From CAYSCX01 sp964429575 (GTDB lineage: Bacteria > Desulfobacterota > Binatia > Binatales > Binataceae): a stretch of 64,000 bases of DNA. Under the pieces are notes generated by a model. It saw only the letters and a list, made by a program, of their open reading frames with translations, was not told the origin of the DNA and made no database searches. The stretch lies in NCBI GenBank assembly GCA_964429575.1, contig CAYSCX010000010.1:1-64000 (forward strand), in the 5' to 3' direction. The translations under genes were made by a program, and so were the position numbers. This document shows, piece by piece, positions 17,354-26,325 of this stretch. Within the stretch, counting starts at the first letter, position 1. Every line of letters starts with the position of its first letter.

Positions 17354-18118
17354 ATGGAACTGGTCACCTACGAACTCGAAGCGCCGCTCGCGATCGTCAC
17401 CATCAACCGGCCCGAGGCGCGCAACGCCGTAGACCGGCCTACCGCTGCCGCGCTCGCTCAGGCGTTCCGGCGATTCGAAGCGGATGACTCGGCGAGCGTC
17501 GCGGTTCTCACCGGCGCGGGCGGATGCTTTTGCGCGGGCGCGGACCTGAAGGCGGTCGCGACCAGCCGCGGCAACCGAGTGACTGAAGACGGCGATGGGC
17601 CGCTCGGCTGCACCCGCATGCTGCTGTCGAAGCCGGTAATCGCCGCGCTGGAAGGCTTCGCGGTCGCGGGCGGGCTCGAGCTTGCGCTTTGGTGCGACAT
17701 GCGCGTCGCCGCGCGCGACGCCGTGTTTGGCGTCTATTGCCGCAGGTTCGGCGTCCCGCTGGTTGACGGCGGAACGATTCGCCTACCGCGACTTGTCGGC
17801 ATGAGCCACGCGATGGACATGATTCTGACCGGGCGCGGGGTGTCGGGTGACGAGGCGTACATGATGGGCCTCGTGAATCGGCTTGTGGAGCCAGGCCAAG
17901 CACTCGTGGTCGCACGCGAACTCGCGGGCCAGATTGCTGCGTTCCCGCAGCGATGCGTACGCTCGGACCGACTGTCAGCTTACGAGGCGTGGAATTTGCC
18001 GCTCGACGAGGCGCTTCGCAACGAGTATCGCCACGGCATCGCGACGATTCAGTCAGGCGAGACCGCCGCGGGCGCTCGCCGCTTCACCGAGGGCGTCGGC
18101 AAACACGGAAAATTCTGA
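17354..18118 (+). CDS. Crotonase-superfamily enoyl-CoA hydratase/isomerase-like protein
   Basis: A 254-residue crotonase-fold protein acting on acyl-CoA thioesters. Oxyanion-hole segments are GCFCAGADLKA and GFAVAGGLELAL. The Glu in GGLELAL is kept, but the region of the second catalytic Glu reads YCRRFGVPLVDGGT, so the classical hydratase Glu is missing and another reaction (isomerase, lyase or hydrolase) is possible. The ATG at 17354 follows AAGGAGAG with good spacing; an in-frame ATG at 17306 is less likely. It lies 57 nt after the GNAT fusion gene and could be the operon's last gene. Confidence 0.87.
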   Translation: MELVTYELEAPLAIVTINRPEARNAVDRPTAAALAQAFRRFEADDSASVAVLTGAGGCFCAGADLKAVATSRGNRVTEDGDGPLGCTRMLLSKPVIAALEGFAVAGGLELALWCDMRVAARDAVFGVYCRRFGVPLVDGGTIRLPRLVGMSHAMDMILTGRGVSGDEAYMMGLVNRLVEPGQALVVARELAGQIAAFPQRCVRSDRLSAYEAWNLPLDEALRNEYRHGIATIQSGETAAGARRFTEGVGKHGKF

Positions 18119-18147
18119 TTCGGTTACGTTGACGCGCGCAACTCTAG

Positions 18148-18867
18148 CTATCTCGGCAGCTTCCCTGTCAACGACGCCCTCTGCGAAATCTCGATCCAGT
18201 TGCCGTCCGGATCGCGCACGAACGCGATTCGCGCAATCTCACCCAACGTGACCGGCGGAGCGCCTTCCCACACGCCGAGCGACTTCAGACGCTCGTACTC
18301 GTTGCCACAGTCGCGCACCTGGATCGTAATGTAGCGGAATCCCGCCGCGACCATCGTGCGCACCACGTCCTGTGCGCTTGATGGCGGCGCCTTCTCAGCG
18401 CGCCGCGCGTCGGAATCTTTGGCGAAACTGACGATGGTCTGGCCGATGCGAAATCTCCCCGCGCCAAGCCTCTCGCCGCCGAGCGCTTCGCCGTAGAAGC
18501 GCTCGAACGCGGCCTCGTCCGTTACGCCGATGTGAATCTCGATCTGGCGAATGTCGCGCTGGCCGGTCGGCACCAGCTCGAGGTCGTTTCCGTCGGGATC
18601 TTTCATCTGGATCGGCAGCGGGGTGCGCGGATCAGCGATTGTGATCTTGTTGTAACCCCCTGCAACTCGCGGCGGGAGCGGATCGCGCGCGTGATTTATT
18701 TTGAGCACTGAACCAAGCAGCCCGAATCGATGCTGCTTCACTCCGCCTCCGACTGCCAGAATTTCCTCGAAGGGAAGCCGCAGCTGCTCGCCCCAGAACG
18801 CGCGCATTTCGTCGAGGCGATTGGTGAACAGACCAACGTCGATGCAGGGCTTTGCGAGTTCCATCAT
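18148..18867 (-). CDS. VOC (glyoxalase/dioxygenase) superfamily protein
   Basis: A 239-residue protein built from two vicinal-oxygen-chelate modules. The first covers about 5-105 (IDVGLFTNRLDEMRAFW ... MKDPDGNDLELVPTG) and the second 110-230 (QIEIHIGVTDEAAFERFY ... FVRDPDGNWIEI). The repeated DPDGNxxE motif holds the expected metal-ligand glutamates. Family members include glyoxalases, extradiol dioxygenases and lactoylglutathione lyase-like proteins; no specific substrate can be given. It is divergent from the methyltransferase gene with 57 nt between start codons, so the two may share a control region. Confidence 0.82.
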   Translation of the reverse strand: MMELAKPCIDVGLFTNRLDEMRAFWGEQLRLPFEEILAVGGGVKQHRFGLLGSVLKINHARDPLPPRVAGGYNKITIADPRTPLPIQMKDPDGNDLELVPTGQRDIRQIEIHIGVTDEAAFERFYGEALGGERLGAGRFRIGQTIVSFAKDSDARRAEKAPPSSAQDVVRTMVAAGFRYITIQVRDCGNEYERLKSLGVWEGAPPVTLGEIARIAFVRDPDGNWIEISQRASLTGKLPR

Positions 18868-18924
18868 GCGCCGCCTTTGCGAGGGCTTGCCGATCCGCTA
18901 TCACAGCTTCGAAGCGTGTGGCGA

Positions 18925-19686
18925 ATGAACGACGGGTTTTCCTCCGCTCTGTTTCGCGAGCTTACCGAGGGCTTGCCGCGCCAAGGGCCGGGCTCGGCCG
19001 CCGCGACGCGCCGAGCACTCGCGTTGATACGCGGCCTGCCCAAGCGGCCGCGCGTTCTCGACGTTGGTTGCGGTCCCGGCGCGCAAACAATCGAGCTTGC
19101 GCGCGCTACTGGGGGATCAATCATCGCTGTCGATCATTCGGCGCGGTTCCTCGGCGAACTTGAGCGCTGCGCGCAAGCCGCCGGTGTCGAGTCGCAGATC
19201 GCGATGTTGCGCGCCTCGATGTTCGACATGGAGTTCGCCGAAGAGTCATTCGATCTGATCTGGTCCGAGGGTGCGATCTACATCAGAGGATTCGGCGCCG
19301 GCCTCGCCGCGTGGCGACGCTTCTTGCAGCCGCACGGCTGGATCGCGGTGTCGGAGCTGTCATGGCTCGTCAGCAATCCACCCGCAGAGCCACGCGCGTT
19401 TTGGGCGCGCAGCTATCCGGGGATGCAGAGCGTCGAGGAGAATCGAGAGGCCGTCGCCGCCGCGGGCTACATCGACCTGGCAACCTTCGTACTTCCAACG
19501 CAGGATTGGTGGGACAATTACTACGGACCCGCCGAGGCGCGACTTACGGAGCTGCGGGCGAAGTACGCCGGAGATACTGAAGCGCTCGCGGCGCTGAACG
19601 AGATCCAGCGCGAGTACGACTTGTTCCGCAAGTACTCCGATTCCTACGGCTACGTCTTTTACGTGATGCGCAAGCCGTCCGCTTAG
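18925..19686 (+). CDS. SAM-dependent class I methyltransferase
   Basis: A 253-residue protein with the class I methyltransferase fold. Motif I is VLDVGCGPGAQTIELA (about 44-59), the acidic loop is IAVDHSARFL, and motif IV is FDLIWSEGAIYIRGF. The C-terminal part (NEIQREYDLFRKYSDSYGY) is typical of small-molecule methyltransferases of unassigned substrate. The start at 18925 is the first ATG after the divergent VOC gene; earlier codons in the frame lie inside that gene. It overlaps the stop of the convergent efflux permease gene by 4 nt. Confidence 0.82.
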   Translation: MNDGFSSALFRELTEGLPRQGPGSAAATRRALALIRGLPKRPRVLDVGCGPGAQTIELARATGGSIIAVDHSARFLGELERCAQAAGVESQIAMLRASMFDMEFAEESFDLIWSEGAIYIRGFGAGLAAWRRFLQPHGWIAVSELSWLVSNPPAEPRAFWARSYPGMQSVEENREAVAAAGYIDLATFVLPTQDWWDNYYGPAEARLTELRAKYAGDTEALAALNEIQREYDLFRKYSDSYGYVFYVMRKPSA

Positions 19687-22600
19687 TTGCCGCTCAAGCC
19701 CGACGCGGACAGCGTTCCGCGCCGCAGCGCCCTCTCCTTCATCATCGCAAAGAACACCGGCACGAGAATCAGCACGTGAATCGTCGACGTCACCATTCCG
19801 CCGACGATTGGCGCAGCGATCGGCCTCATCACGTCCGAACCGACGCCGGTGTCCCACAACACGGGCGTGAGACTGAGCATCACCGCCGCGACGGTCATCA
19901 GCTTGGGCCGCAGACGCCGCACCGCGCCCTCGATCGCCGCCTCCTCGATCGCCGCGTCATCCACTGGACCGCGCGCAAGCCGCTGATCGAGCGCTTCGTC
20001 GAGATAGGTCACCATCACGACGCCCGTCTCAACCGCGATGCCGAACAGCGCGATGTATCCGACCGCGACTGCTACGCTGTAGTTGAAACCCATGAAGTAT
20101 TGCAGCAAGAGGCCGCCGCTCAGCGCGTACAGGCATGGCGCCAGCAGCACGACCGCTTCGCCCGCTGAGCGCAGCAGGAGGTACAGCATCACGAAGATCG
20201 CAGCGAACACTATCGGCACGATCACGAACAGCCGCTCGCGCGCACGCTGCGCGAACGAATACTGCCCCGCCCATCCAAGCGTGTATCCGGGCGGTAGCTT
20301 TAGCCGCTCCGACAGCAACTTGTCCGCTCTTGCCACGTAACTTCCGTAGTCCGAAGTCGAAAGGTCCAGGAATACATAACCGGTGAGTTCGCCGCCTTCG
20401 TCGCGAATCATCGCCGGTCCCGGAGCGACGCTCACTTTCGCGACTTCGCCGAGCGGCACCTGCGCGCCCGACGGTGTCATGATCAGCACACCGCGCAGCG
20501 CGTCGGGACTGGAACGGAAGTCGGCGAGGTAGCGCACGTTGACCGGGAATCGGTAACGGCCGTCGATGGCAGTGGTCACGTTCTCGCCGCCGATCGCCGA
20601 GCTAATCGCAAGCTGCACATCGCCAACCGTGAGGCCGTACTGCGCGGCGACCGCGCGCTTCACCTCGATGTTGACGTAGAATCCCTGCGACACGCGCTCC
20701 GCAAATACGCCGCGCGTGCCATCGACGCCCTTGAGCAACTCCTCGGCCTCGGCGCCAATCCGTTGGATCTCTCCCAAGTCGGGCCCCTGGATCTTCAGGC
20801 CGATGGGCGTCTTGATTCCGGTTAAAACCATGTCGAGCCGCGCCGTAATCGGCATGGTCCAAGTGTTGGTCACCCCCGGAAAGCGCAATTTCGCGTCCAT
20901 CTCCTGCACCAGACGGTCGTGGGTCATCCCCGCACGCCACTCACTTCGCGGTTTCAACATCACCGCGGTGTTGAACATGTCGAGCGGCGAATTGTCAGTT
21001 GCACTGTCGGCGCGCCCTACGGTGCCGAACACCGTCTCGACCTCCGGGAACGATCGCAGGATCCGATCCTGCGTTTGCAAAAGCTCGGTCGCCTGCGTGA
21101 TCGAAAGGCCGGGCGGCGTGGTGGGCATGTAGAGAATCGACCCCTCGTAGAGCGGCGGCATGAACTGGCTACCGATGGTGAAGGCGAGCGGAATGGTAAG
21201 CGCGAGGAACGCAACGTTCGCCGCGATCACCAGCCAGCGGTTCTTTAGAGACCAACGCATGACCGGCAGATAGATCGCCTGAAAGAATCTCGAGACCGGA
21301 TTCTCCGATTCCGGGCGAATTCGCCGGCCGCGCACCAGCCATACCATCAGGACAGGCACCGCGGTGATTGCGAGCACGGACGAAAACACCATCGCGAAGG
21401 TCTTGGTCCACGCCAGTGGATGAAACATCCGGCCCTCCTGCGCCTCGAGGAGAAACACCGGCAGAAACGAAATCACGATGATGAGCAACGAATAGAATAT
21501 CGGCCGCCCGACCTGCTTGGCCGCGGCGATCAGGATGCCTTCGCGCGCGGCCGCATCGACCTGCGCGCCGCGGCCGCGCGCGGCGGCCTCGGCATCGGAC
21601 AGCCGCCGATGACCATTCTCGACCATCACGATCGCCGCATCGACCAGCACGCCGATCGCGAGCACGAAACCGCCGAGAGACATGACGTTCGAACTCACCT
21701 TGAGCCAGTACATCGGTATGAACGACGCGAGCAGCGCGAGCGGGATCGTTAGTATCGGTATCAGCGCCGAGCGGAAGTGCAATAGGAAGATGATGATCAC
21801 CGTGCTGACAATCACCGCCTCGACAATCAGGTCGCGCCGCAGCGTCGCAATCGAGTCCGAAATCAGCCCCGCACGGTCATACGCCGGGACAATCTCGACT
21901 CCCGGCGGCAGGCTCGCGCGGAGCTCGGCGATCTTGCGCTTGACGCGACCGATCACCGTAAGCGCGTTTTCGCCGTCGCGCATCACCACGATTCCACCGA
22001 CCACTTCACCCTCCCCGTTCCACTCCGCGACGCCTTCGCGGATGTCCGGGCCGAAGCTCACTACTCCGAGGTCGCGCACCAGGATTGGCGTGCCACCATG
22101 CGCACCCACCGCGACCTGCTCGAGATCTTCGAGCGAGCGGATGTAGCCGAGTCCGCGCACCAAGTAGCTCGCGCCCGACATGTCGAGCACCCGGCCACCA
22201 ACTTCGTTGTTGCTCTCGCGAATCTTGCGGACGACCGTGTCGAGCGAGACTCCGAGCGCAAGGAGCCGGCTGGGATCGAGCTTGACCTGGTATTGCCGAA
22301 CGAAGCCGCCGATGGTCGCCACCTCTGCGACTCCCGGCACCGTCTCGATTGCGTAGCGCAGCTTGAAGTCCTGCAGCGTGCGCAGGTCGGCCAGGCTCAG
22401 GTTGCCTGAACGGTCGATGACGGCGTACTCGTACACCCAACCCGCGCCAGTGGCGTCGGGTCCAATCGTCGGCGCGATGCCCTCCGGCATCCGCGCGCTC
22501 AGGCGCTGGAGATACTCGAGCACTCGGCTGCGCGCCCAATACAGGTCCGTGCCGTCCTCGAAGATCACATACACGAACGAGTCGCTCGGCATCGTCTGCG

Positions 22601-22850
22601 CGCGCACCGCCTTGACGCGCGGCGCCGCGAGCATCGCAGCGACGATCGGATAGGTGACTTGATCCTCGATGATGACGGGCGGCTGACCGGGCCACCGAGT
22701 CCTTATGATCACCTGCACATCTGAGATGTCGGGCAGCGCATCCAGTGGAATCCGGTTGAGCGACCATACGCCTCCGAGCGCGAATGCCACGAGCGCGGCC
22801 ATCACGATGAAGCGGTTGCGATTGCACCAATCGATGGTTCTTTCGATCAT
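19683..22850 (-). CDS. cusA: CusA-type heavy-metal RND efflux permease
   Basis: A 1055-residue inner-membrane proton-driven pump of the HME-RND family. Key segments match monovalent-metal (Cu/Ag) CusA rather than divalent CzcA: SLGGFVLAIGVLVDAAIVMVE in TM4 (abridged), EGSILYMPTTPPGLS, NTWTMPITARLDMVLTGI and VGRADSATD. Methionines lie at the places used for Cu(I) relay in CusA (YMPTTP, TWTMPI, LDMVLT). The usual 12 hydrophobic segments and two large periplasmic loops are present. It is downstream of the adaptor and outer-membrane genes on the same strand (13-nt gap), so a complete tripartite pump is encoded. The ion specificity is inferred from motifs. Confidence 0.92.
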   Translation of the reverse strand: MIERTIDWCNRNRFIVMAALVAFALGGVWSLNRIPLDALPDISDVQVIIRTRWPGQPPVIIEDQVTYPIVAAMLAAPRVKAVRAQTMPSDSFVYVIFEDGTDLYWARSRVLEYLQRLSARMPEGIAPTIGPDATGAGWVYEYAVIDRSGNLSLADLRTLQDFKLRYAIETVPGVAEVATIGGFVRQYQVKLDPSRLLALGVSLDTVVRKIRESNNEVGGRVLDMSGASYLVRGLGYIRSLEDLEQVAVGAHGGTPILVRDLGVVSFGPDIREGVAEWNGEGEVVGGIVVMRDGENALTVIGRVKRKIAELRASLPPGVEIVPAYDRAGLISDSIATLRRDLIVEAVIVSTVIIIFLLHFRSALIPILTIPLALLASFIPMYWLKVSSNVMSLGGFVLAIGVLVDAAIVMVENGHRRLSDAEAAARGRGAQVDAAAREGILIAAAKQVGRPIFYSLLIIVISFLPVFLLEAQEGRMFHPLAWTKTFAMVFSSVLAITAVPVLMVWLVRGRRIRPESENPVSRFFQAIYLPVMRWSLKNRWLVIAANVAFLALTIPLAFTIGSQFMPPLYEGSILYMPTTPPGLSITQATELLQTQDRILRSFPEVETVFGTVGRADSATDNSPLDMFNTAVMLKPRSEWRAGMTHDRLVQEMDAKLRFPGVTNTWTMPITARLDMVLTGIKTPIGLKIQGPDLGEIQRIGAEAEELLKGVDGTRGVFAERVSQGFYVNIEVKRAVAAQYGLTVGDVQLAISSAIGGENVTTAIDGRYRFPVNVRYLADFRSSPDALRGVLIMTPSGAQVPLGEVAKVSVAPGPAMIRDEGGELTGYVFLDLSTSDYGSYVARADKLLSERLKLPPGYTLGWAGQYSFAQRARERLFVIVPIVFAAIFVMLYLLLRSAGEAVVLLAPCLYALSGGLLLQYFMGFNYSVAVAVGYIALFGIAVETGVVMVTYLDEALDQRLARGPVDDAAIEEAAIEGAVRRLRPKLMTVAAVMLSLTPVLWDTGVGSDVMRPIAAPIVGGMVTSTIHVLILVPVFFAMMKERALRRGTLSASGLSGN

Positions 22851-22863
22851 GGCGCGCCTCCCG

Positions 22864-24354
22864 TCACATCCCGCCGCGCGCGGCGATACTCACGCGCGAC
22901 GTCGCTATGCGGCGTCCCGACTTGTCGGCAACCACCGTCACTTGCCACGTGCCGCCGCTTTCGAGCGTGACATCGGCCTCGTACACGCCTGCGCCGCGCG
23001 CGACCGCCTTAGCACTCGCGCGCATCTCCGCCATCCCCATCGCGGGCATCGCCGGCATGTAGATCCCAATTGCTACTTCGGCGCCATCTACGGGCCTGCC
23101 GAATGAATCGCTCAATGTGACGATCAGTCGATTTCGGCCGCGCTGCGGCGGGTCCGGTTTCGTGCGCACCGAAATCGTCGCTGTTTCTCCGGCGACGGCT
23201 TGCCCGCCGGCGCCGGGCGGCGGCGGCAAGAAGCCGCCAAGCGCAGCCTGGAGCTGGCTCTCGGAATCGATCAGAAAGTTCGCCGACGCCACGATTCGTT
23301 GGCCCGCGCTGAGCCCGCCGCGCACGGCGTAGCCGCCTTCGACACGCGGCCCCAGTTCTACTTCGAGCGGGTCGAGGTAACCGTCGCCGCGATCGACGAA
23401 CACCAGGTTGCGCTGGCCCGTCTGGAGTACGCCCGACTCCGGTATGACGAGTCCGCGGCCGAGCCGCGGTTTCAAGGTCACGCGCGCGAACATGCCGAGC
23501 TTTAACGCGCCGTCGCGGTTGAGTAGGTTGATGCGCACGCGCCCGGTACGAGTCGCGCTGTCGAGCACCGCTGCGATGAAGTCAATACGTCCGGCAAAGA
23601 CGCGCCCCGGATAGCTGTCAACCGTGAGCTCGACGGGGTCGCCCACTTTCACGTCGCCGAGCTGGTTCTGAAACACCGCGGCGTAGATCCACACCTCCGA
23701 GAGATCCGCGATCGTGTAGAGCCGCGTCTCGGGCGTTGCGTAGAGATTCGGCTGCGCCTCGCGCTCGAGGACGCTGCCGCTCATCGGCGCAACGACGTCG
23801 ACTTCCTCGCGCGCCTCGCCGCCGCGCTTCAATCGCTCGATTTCAGCTTCCGTCACGCCGAACCAGCGCAGCCGATCTTCGCTGGCGCCGACAAGTGACT
23901 TCGCGCCGTCAGCAACGCCCTCAACGGCGCTCTGCCCTAGTTTCTTTTCGTGGCGCAGCGCGAGCAGGTACTCGCGCTGCGCACTCGCGACTTCGGGAGA
24001 GTAGATTGAAAGAAGCGGCGCGCCCTTGCGCACCTGTTGCCAGGTCTGGTCCGCATAGACGCGCTTTACCCAGCCGGGCGTGCGAAGCTGTACATAGCCG
24101 CGCCGCCGTTCGTTCACTTCGACAACCCCGGACGTTTCAATCCGTCCGAACAATTCGCGTTCTTCGACGGTCGCGTACCGAAGGCCAATCAGCTGACGGC
24201 GCTCCGCCGTGATTTCGACCGGCGCGAGCTTCGGTGCACCCATTGCGGTGGTCTGCCTGGGAGCTTGACCTTGCGCGATTCCAACCGTGGAACCGAGCGC
24301 GACCACCGCCAAAATCACGAACAGGAGTGCGGCGCGATTGAAATGCTGCCTCAT
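22864..24354 (-). CDS. cusB: CusB-type RND periplasmic adaptor with C-terminal FixH/YtkA-like domain
   Basis: A 496-residue membrane-fusion protein. An N-terminal signal segment (ALLFVILAVVALGSTV) leads into the adaptor core: GYVQLRTPGWVKRVYAD, a helical hairpin around LLSIYSPEVASAQREYLLAL, and LYTIADLSEVWIYAAVFQNQL. The last 100 residues form a separate beta domain (RLIVTLSDSFGRPVDGAEV ... YMPAMPAMGMAEM ... GTWQVTVVAD) like YtkA/FixH modules seen on some copper adaptors; its Met-rich loop could bind Cu(I). The gene overlaps the TolC-like gene by 4 nt (ATGA), showing coupled translation. Confidence 0.9.
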   Translation of the reverse strand: MRQHFNRAALLFVILAVVALGSTVGIAQGQAPRQTTAMGAPKLAPVEITAERRQLIGLRYATVEERELFGRIETSGVVEVNERRRGYVQLRTPGWVKRVYADQTWQQVRKGAPLLSIYSPEVASAQREYLLALRHEKKLGQSAVEGVADGAKSLVGASEDRLRWFGVTEAEIERLKRGGEAREEVDVVAPMSGSVLEREAQPNLYATPETRLYTIADLSEVWIYAAVFQNQLGDVKVGDPVELTVDSYPGRVFAGRIDFIAAVLDSATRTGRVRINLLNRDGALKLGMFARVTLKPRLGRGLVIPESGVLQTGQRNLVFVDRGDGYLDPLEVELGPRVEGGYAVRGGLSAGQRIVASANFLIDSESQLQAALGGFLPPPPGAGGQAVAGETATISVRTKPDPPQRGRNRLIVTLSDSFGRPVDGAEVAIGIYMPAMPAMGMAEMRASAKAVARGAGVYEADVTLESGGTWQVTVVADKSGRRIATSRVSIAARGGM

Positions 24355-25688
24355 GACTGGTCTCCGATGATCTCGCGAAGTTTCGCCAGCGCGATTTCGC
24401 GGTCCACTACGGTGCGGCAGTACTCCTGGTTGATGCGCAATACGCCGATCACCGCGCTCAGCAGTGTTTGGAAGTCCGCCTGGCCGGTGCCGTACGCCGC
24501 CATCGCTGAATCGCGTGTCGTTCGCGCCTGCGGGATGAGGCCTTCCTGGTAGATCGCAATGAGGCGCTCAGCCGTCCTCACCGCGATCCACTGGTGATTT
24601 GTCTCGGACGAAACCTCGAGACTGCGCGCGCGAAGTTCGTTGCGGGCCGCCTCCTTCTCCAGCGCGGCCTGCTCGACGGCCGGTGTCTGCTTTCGCCAGA
24701 AGTAGAGCGGAACTTTCGCACCCAATGTGAGCGTGTAGAAATTGCGCCGGCCCGGTCCGGTGGCATGGAGCATGTAGCCGAGGCTGAAGTCGGGCAGGTA
24801 GCCGCGACGCGCGAGCTTGAGCGACTCGTCGCCGCGCTCGTTCATCGCGCGGGCGCTCCTGATTTCCGGCGCGGTGGCCGCCGCTATCTCCTGCGCACGC
24901 GTCTCGCTGAGTGCAAATGGGGACGGCTCGACTTCGCCAATCGCAATGTCGGGCGAGTCGATCGCCCGCCCCAGCATCGACTTCAGTTCTGCCTGGTGGT
25001 GCTCCAACTGCTCGTTCTTCATCTCGATCTCGCCCAGCGCCGCAGTCATCTGCAGCTGCGCCCGCGTGGCGTCCTGCTGCGGCGCGCGTCCGACGCGGTA
25101 GCGCTCCTGGGTGATGTCGGCTACTTGCGCAAGGATGGTGCGCGTATCGCCAAGGAGTTGAACCGTTTTCGCAAGATAGAACATTTCGTAAAACGTGCGG
25201 CGCACTTCGGCCGTGACTCGCCGCGCGAAAGCTTCCGCGCTGTAGTGCTGCGCGTCAGCTTCGCGCTCCGCAATGGACGCTCGCAGCCGGAGCTTTCCCG
25301 GACCCGGAATCTCCTGCGCAAAGCCAAATCCCGTGTAGTAGAAGTCGCTCGTCGTGTAGCCCTCGAGTGGTCGCGGGCCACCGACCGTGAATTCTTGCAA
25401 CGTTAACTCCGGGTCAGGAAGCGTCGAAACCTGGATCGGCGCCTTGGCGGCGGCCCGCGCACGGTCCTGAGCCGCGAGCACCGCGGGGTTTTGCCTAAGC
25501 GCCTCGGCAACAAGACTATCGAGCAGTGCGTTCGCCGCTCCGGCCGTGATCATCGGTACAGCTGCGTCTTGATGGTGATGTTCCTGCGCGAACGCAATCA
25601 GGGCGTTCGTTTCCGCGATCACGATCGCAGCGCCGATCAAAGCGGCGCGTTGCCAGAAGCGCGATTTTCTCTCGTCCATCTGTCTCAC
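24351..25688 (-). CDS. TolC/CusC-family outer membrane efflux protein
   Basis: A 445-residue outer-membrane channel of the TolC family. The signal peptide covers about 12-33 and is followed by His-rich EHHHQD, which may bind metal. Two OEP repeats are visible: LDSLVAEALRQNPAVLAAQDRARAA as the first, and the FYTLTLGAKVPLYFWRK segment before the second helical pair. It is the first pump gene in the minus-strand operon and overlaps the adaptor start by 4 nt. Starts at 25688 (Met1) or 25679 (Met4) are both possible. Confidence 0.9.
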   Translation of the reverse strand: MRQMDERKSRFWQRAALIGAAIVIAETNALIAFAQEHHHQDAAVPMITAGAANALLDSLVAEALRQNPAVLAAQDRARAAAKAPIQVSTLPDPELTLQEFTVGGPRPLEGYTTSDFYYTGFGFAQEIPGPGKLRLRASIAEREADAQHYSAEAFARRVTAEVRRTFYEMFYLAKTVQLLGDTRTILAQVADITQERYRVGRAPQQDATRAQLQMTAALGEIEMKNEQLEHHQAELKSMLGRAIDSPDIAIGEVEPSPFALSETRAQEIAAATAPEIRSARAMNERGDESLKLARRGYLPDFSLGYMLHATGPGRRNFYTLTLGAKVPLYFWRKQTPAVEQAALEKEAARNELRARSLEVSSETNHQWIAVRTAERLIAIYQEGLIPQARTTRDSAMAAYGTGQADFQTLLSAVIGVLRINQEYCRTVVDREIALAKLREIIGDQS

Positions 25689-25843
25689 CCACCGACTCTA
25701 TTGCGCCGCCGATTCCGTTGAGGCGGCGCGCCAGCGCGCGCCAATGCGCGACGCCCTTCACACAAGCCGTCTATCGAAGCACGCGCGCACCAGCGCGCCA
25801 TGCGCCGCGACACGGCCGCATCGGGTCTATCAGCGGGTGACGA

Positions 25844-26200
25844 TCAGATCTGTAGCGAGCAGAGCCGCTCCGGAGTGAGCGGCGCGACGCAAGGCAAAAC
25901 CAGATGAGACGGAATCGTGCGATGCGGCTCCGGCAGTGACATCGACGATGCGACGCAGCCGTATGCGAGCACGTCCAGCGAACCAGCTGCGCGCGATGAA
26001 GATGGCGTCGCGGCAACCGCGGGCGCCGGCGACTCTATCGAACAGCATTGCATCGCGGTCGCCGTGTCCGCAGGCGGCGGGCATGACTCGCTGCAACAAA
26101 CGGCCGCCACCCGACCCGCCGCAAGCACTTTCTCGCACAGCGCCCCCTGCAAGGCGGCGACCATTACGAGGGCGAGCGCGGCTATGCCGATTCGTCGCAT
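25844..26200 (-). CDS. Small Cys-rich exported protein at head of copper efflux operon
   Basis: A 118-residue protein with an N-terminal signal-like segment (IGIAALALVMVAALQGAL) and a short Cys-rich mature part: CCSESCPPP, then MQCCSIES, later C at YGCVAS, LPCVAP and RLCSLQ. No family is recognised with certainty. Placement 155 nt upstream of the CusC-type gene on the same strand suggests a periplasmic metal-binding or sensing role linked to copper efflux. A GTG three bases upstream of the ATG is an alternative start. A plus-strand frame overlapping it looks like a shadow. Confidence 0.6.
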   Translation of the reverse strand: MRRIGIAALALVMVAALQGALCEKVLAAGRVAAVCCSESCPPPADTATAMQCCSIESPAPAVAATPSSSRAAGSLDVLAYGCVASSMSLPEPHRTIPSHLVLPCVAPLTPERLCSLQI

Positions 26201-26325
26201 CACTCGATGAGGCTAGCGACGCCGTGCAACCCGCGCAACCGGCCCTGTGGCGTCCGTGCTTCCCATCGGGTCGGAAACTGGGCTATTTGTCTCGCTGCTA
26301 CTCACTCCGCATCGAGAGGATCGAA

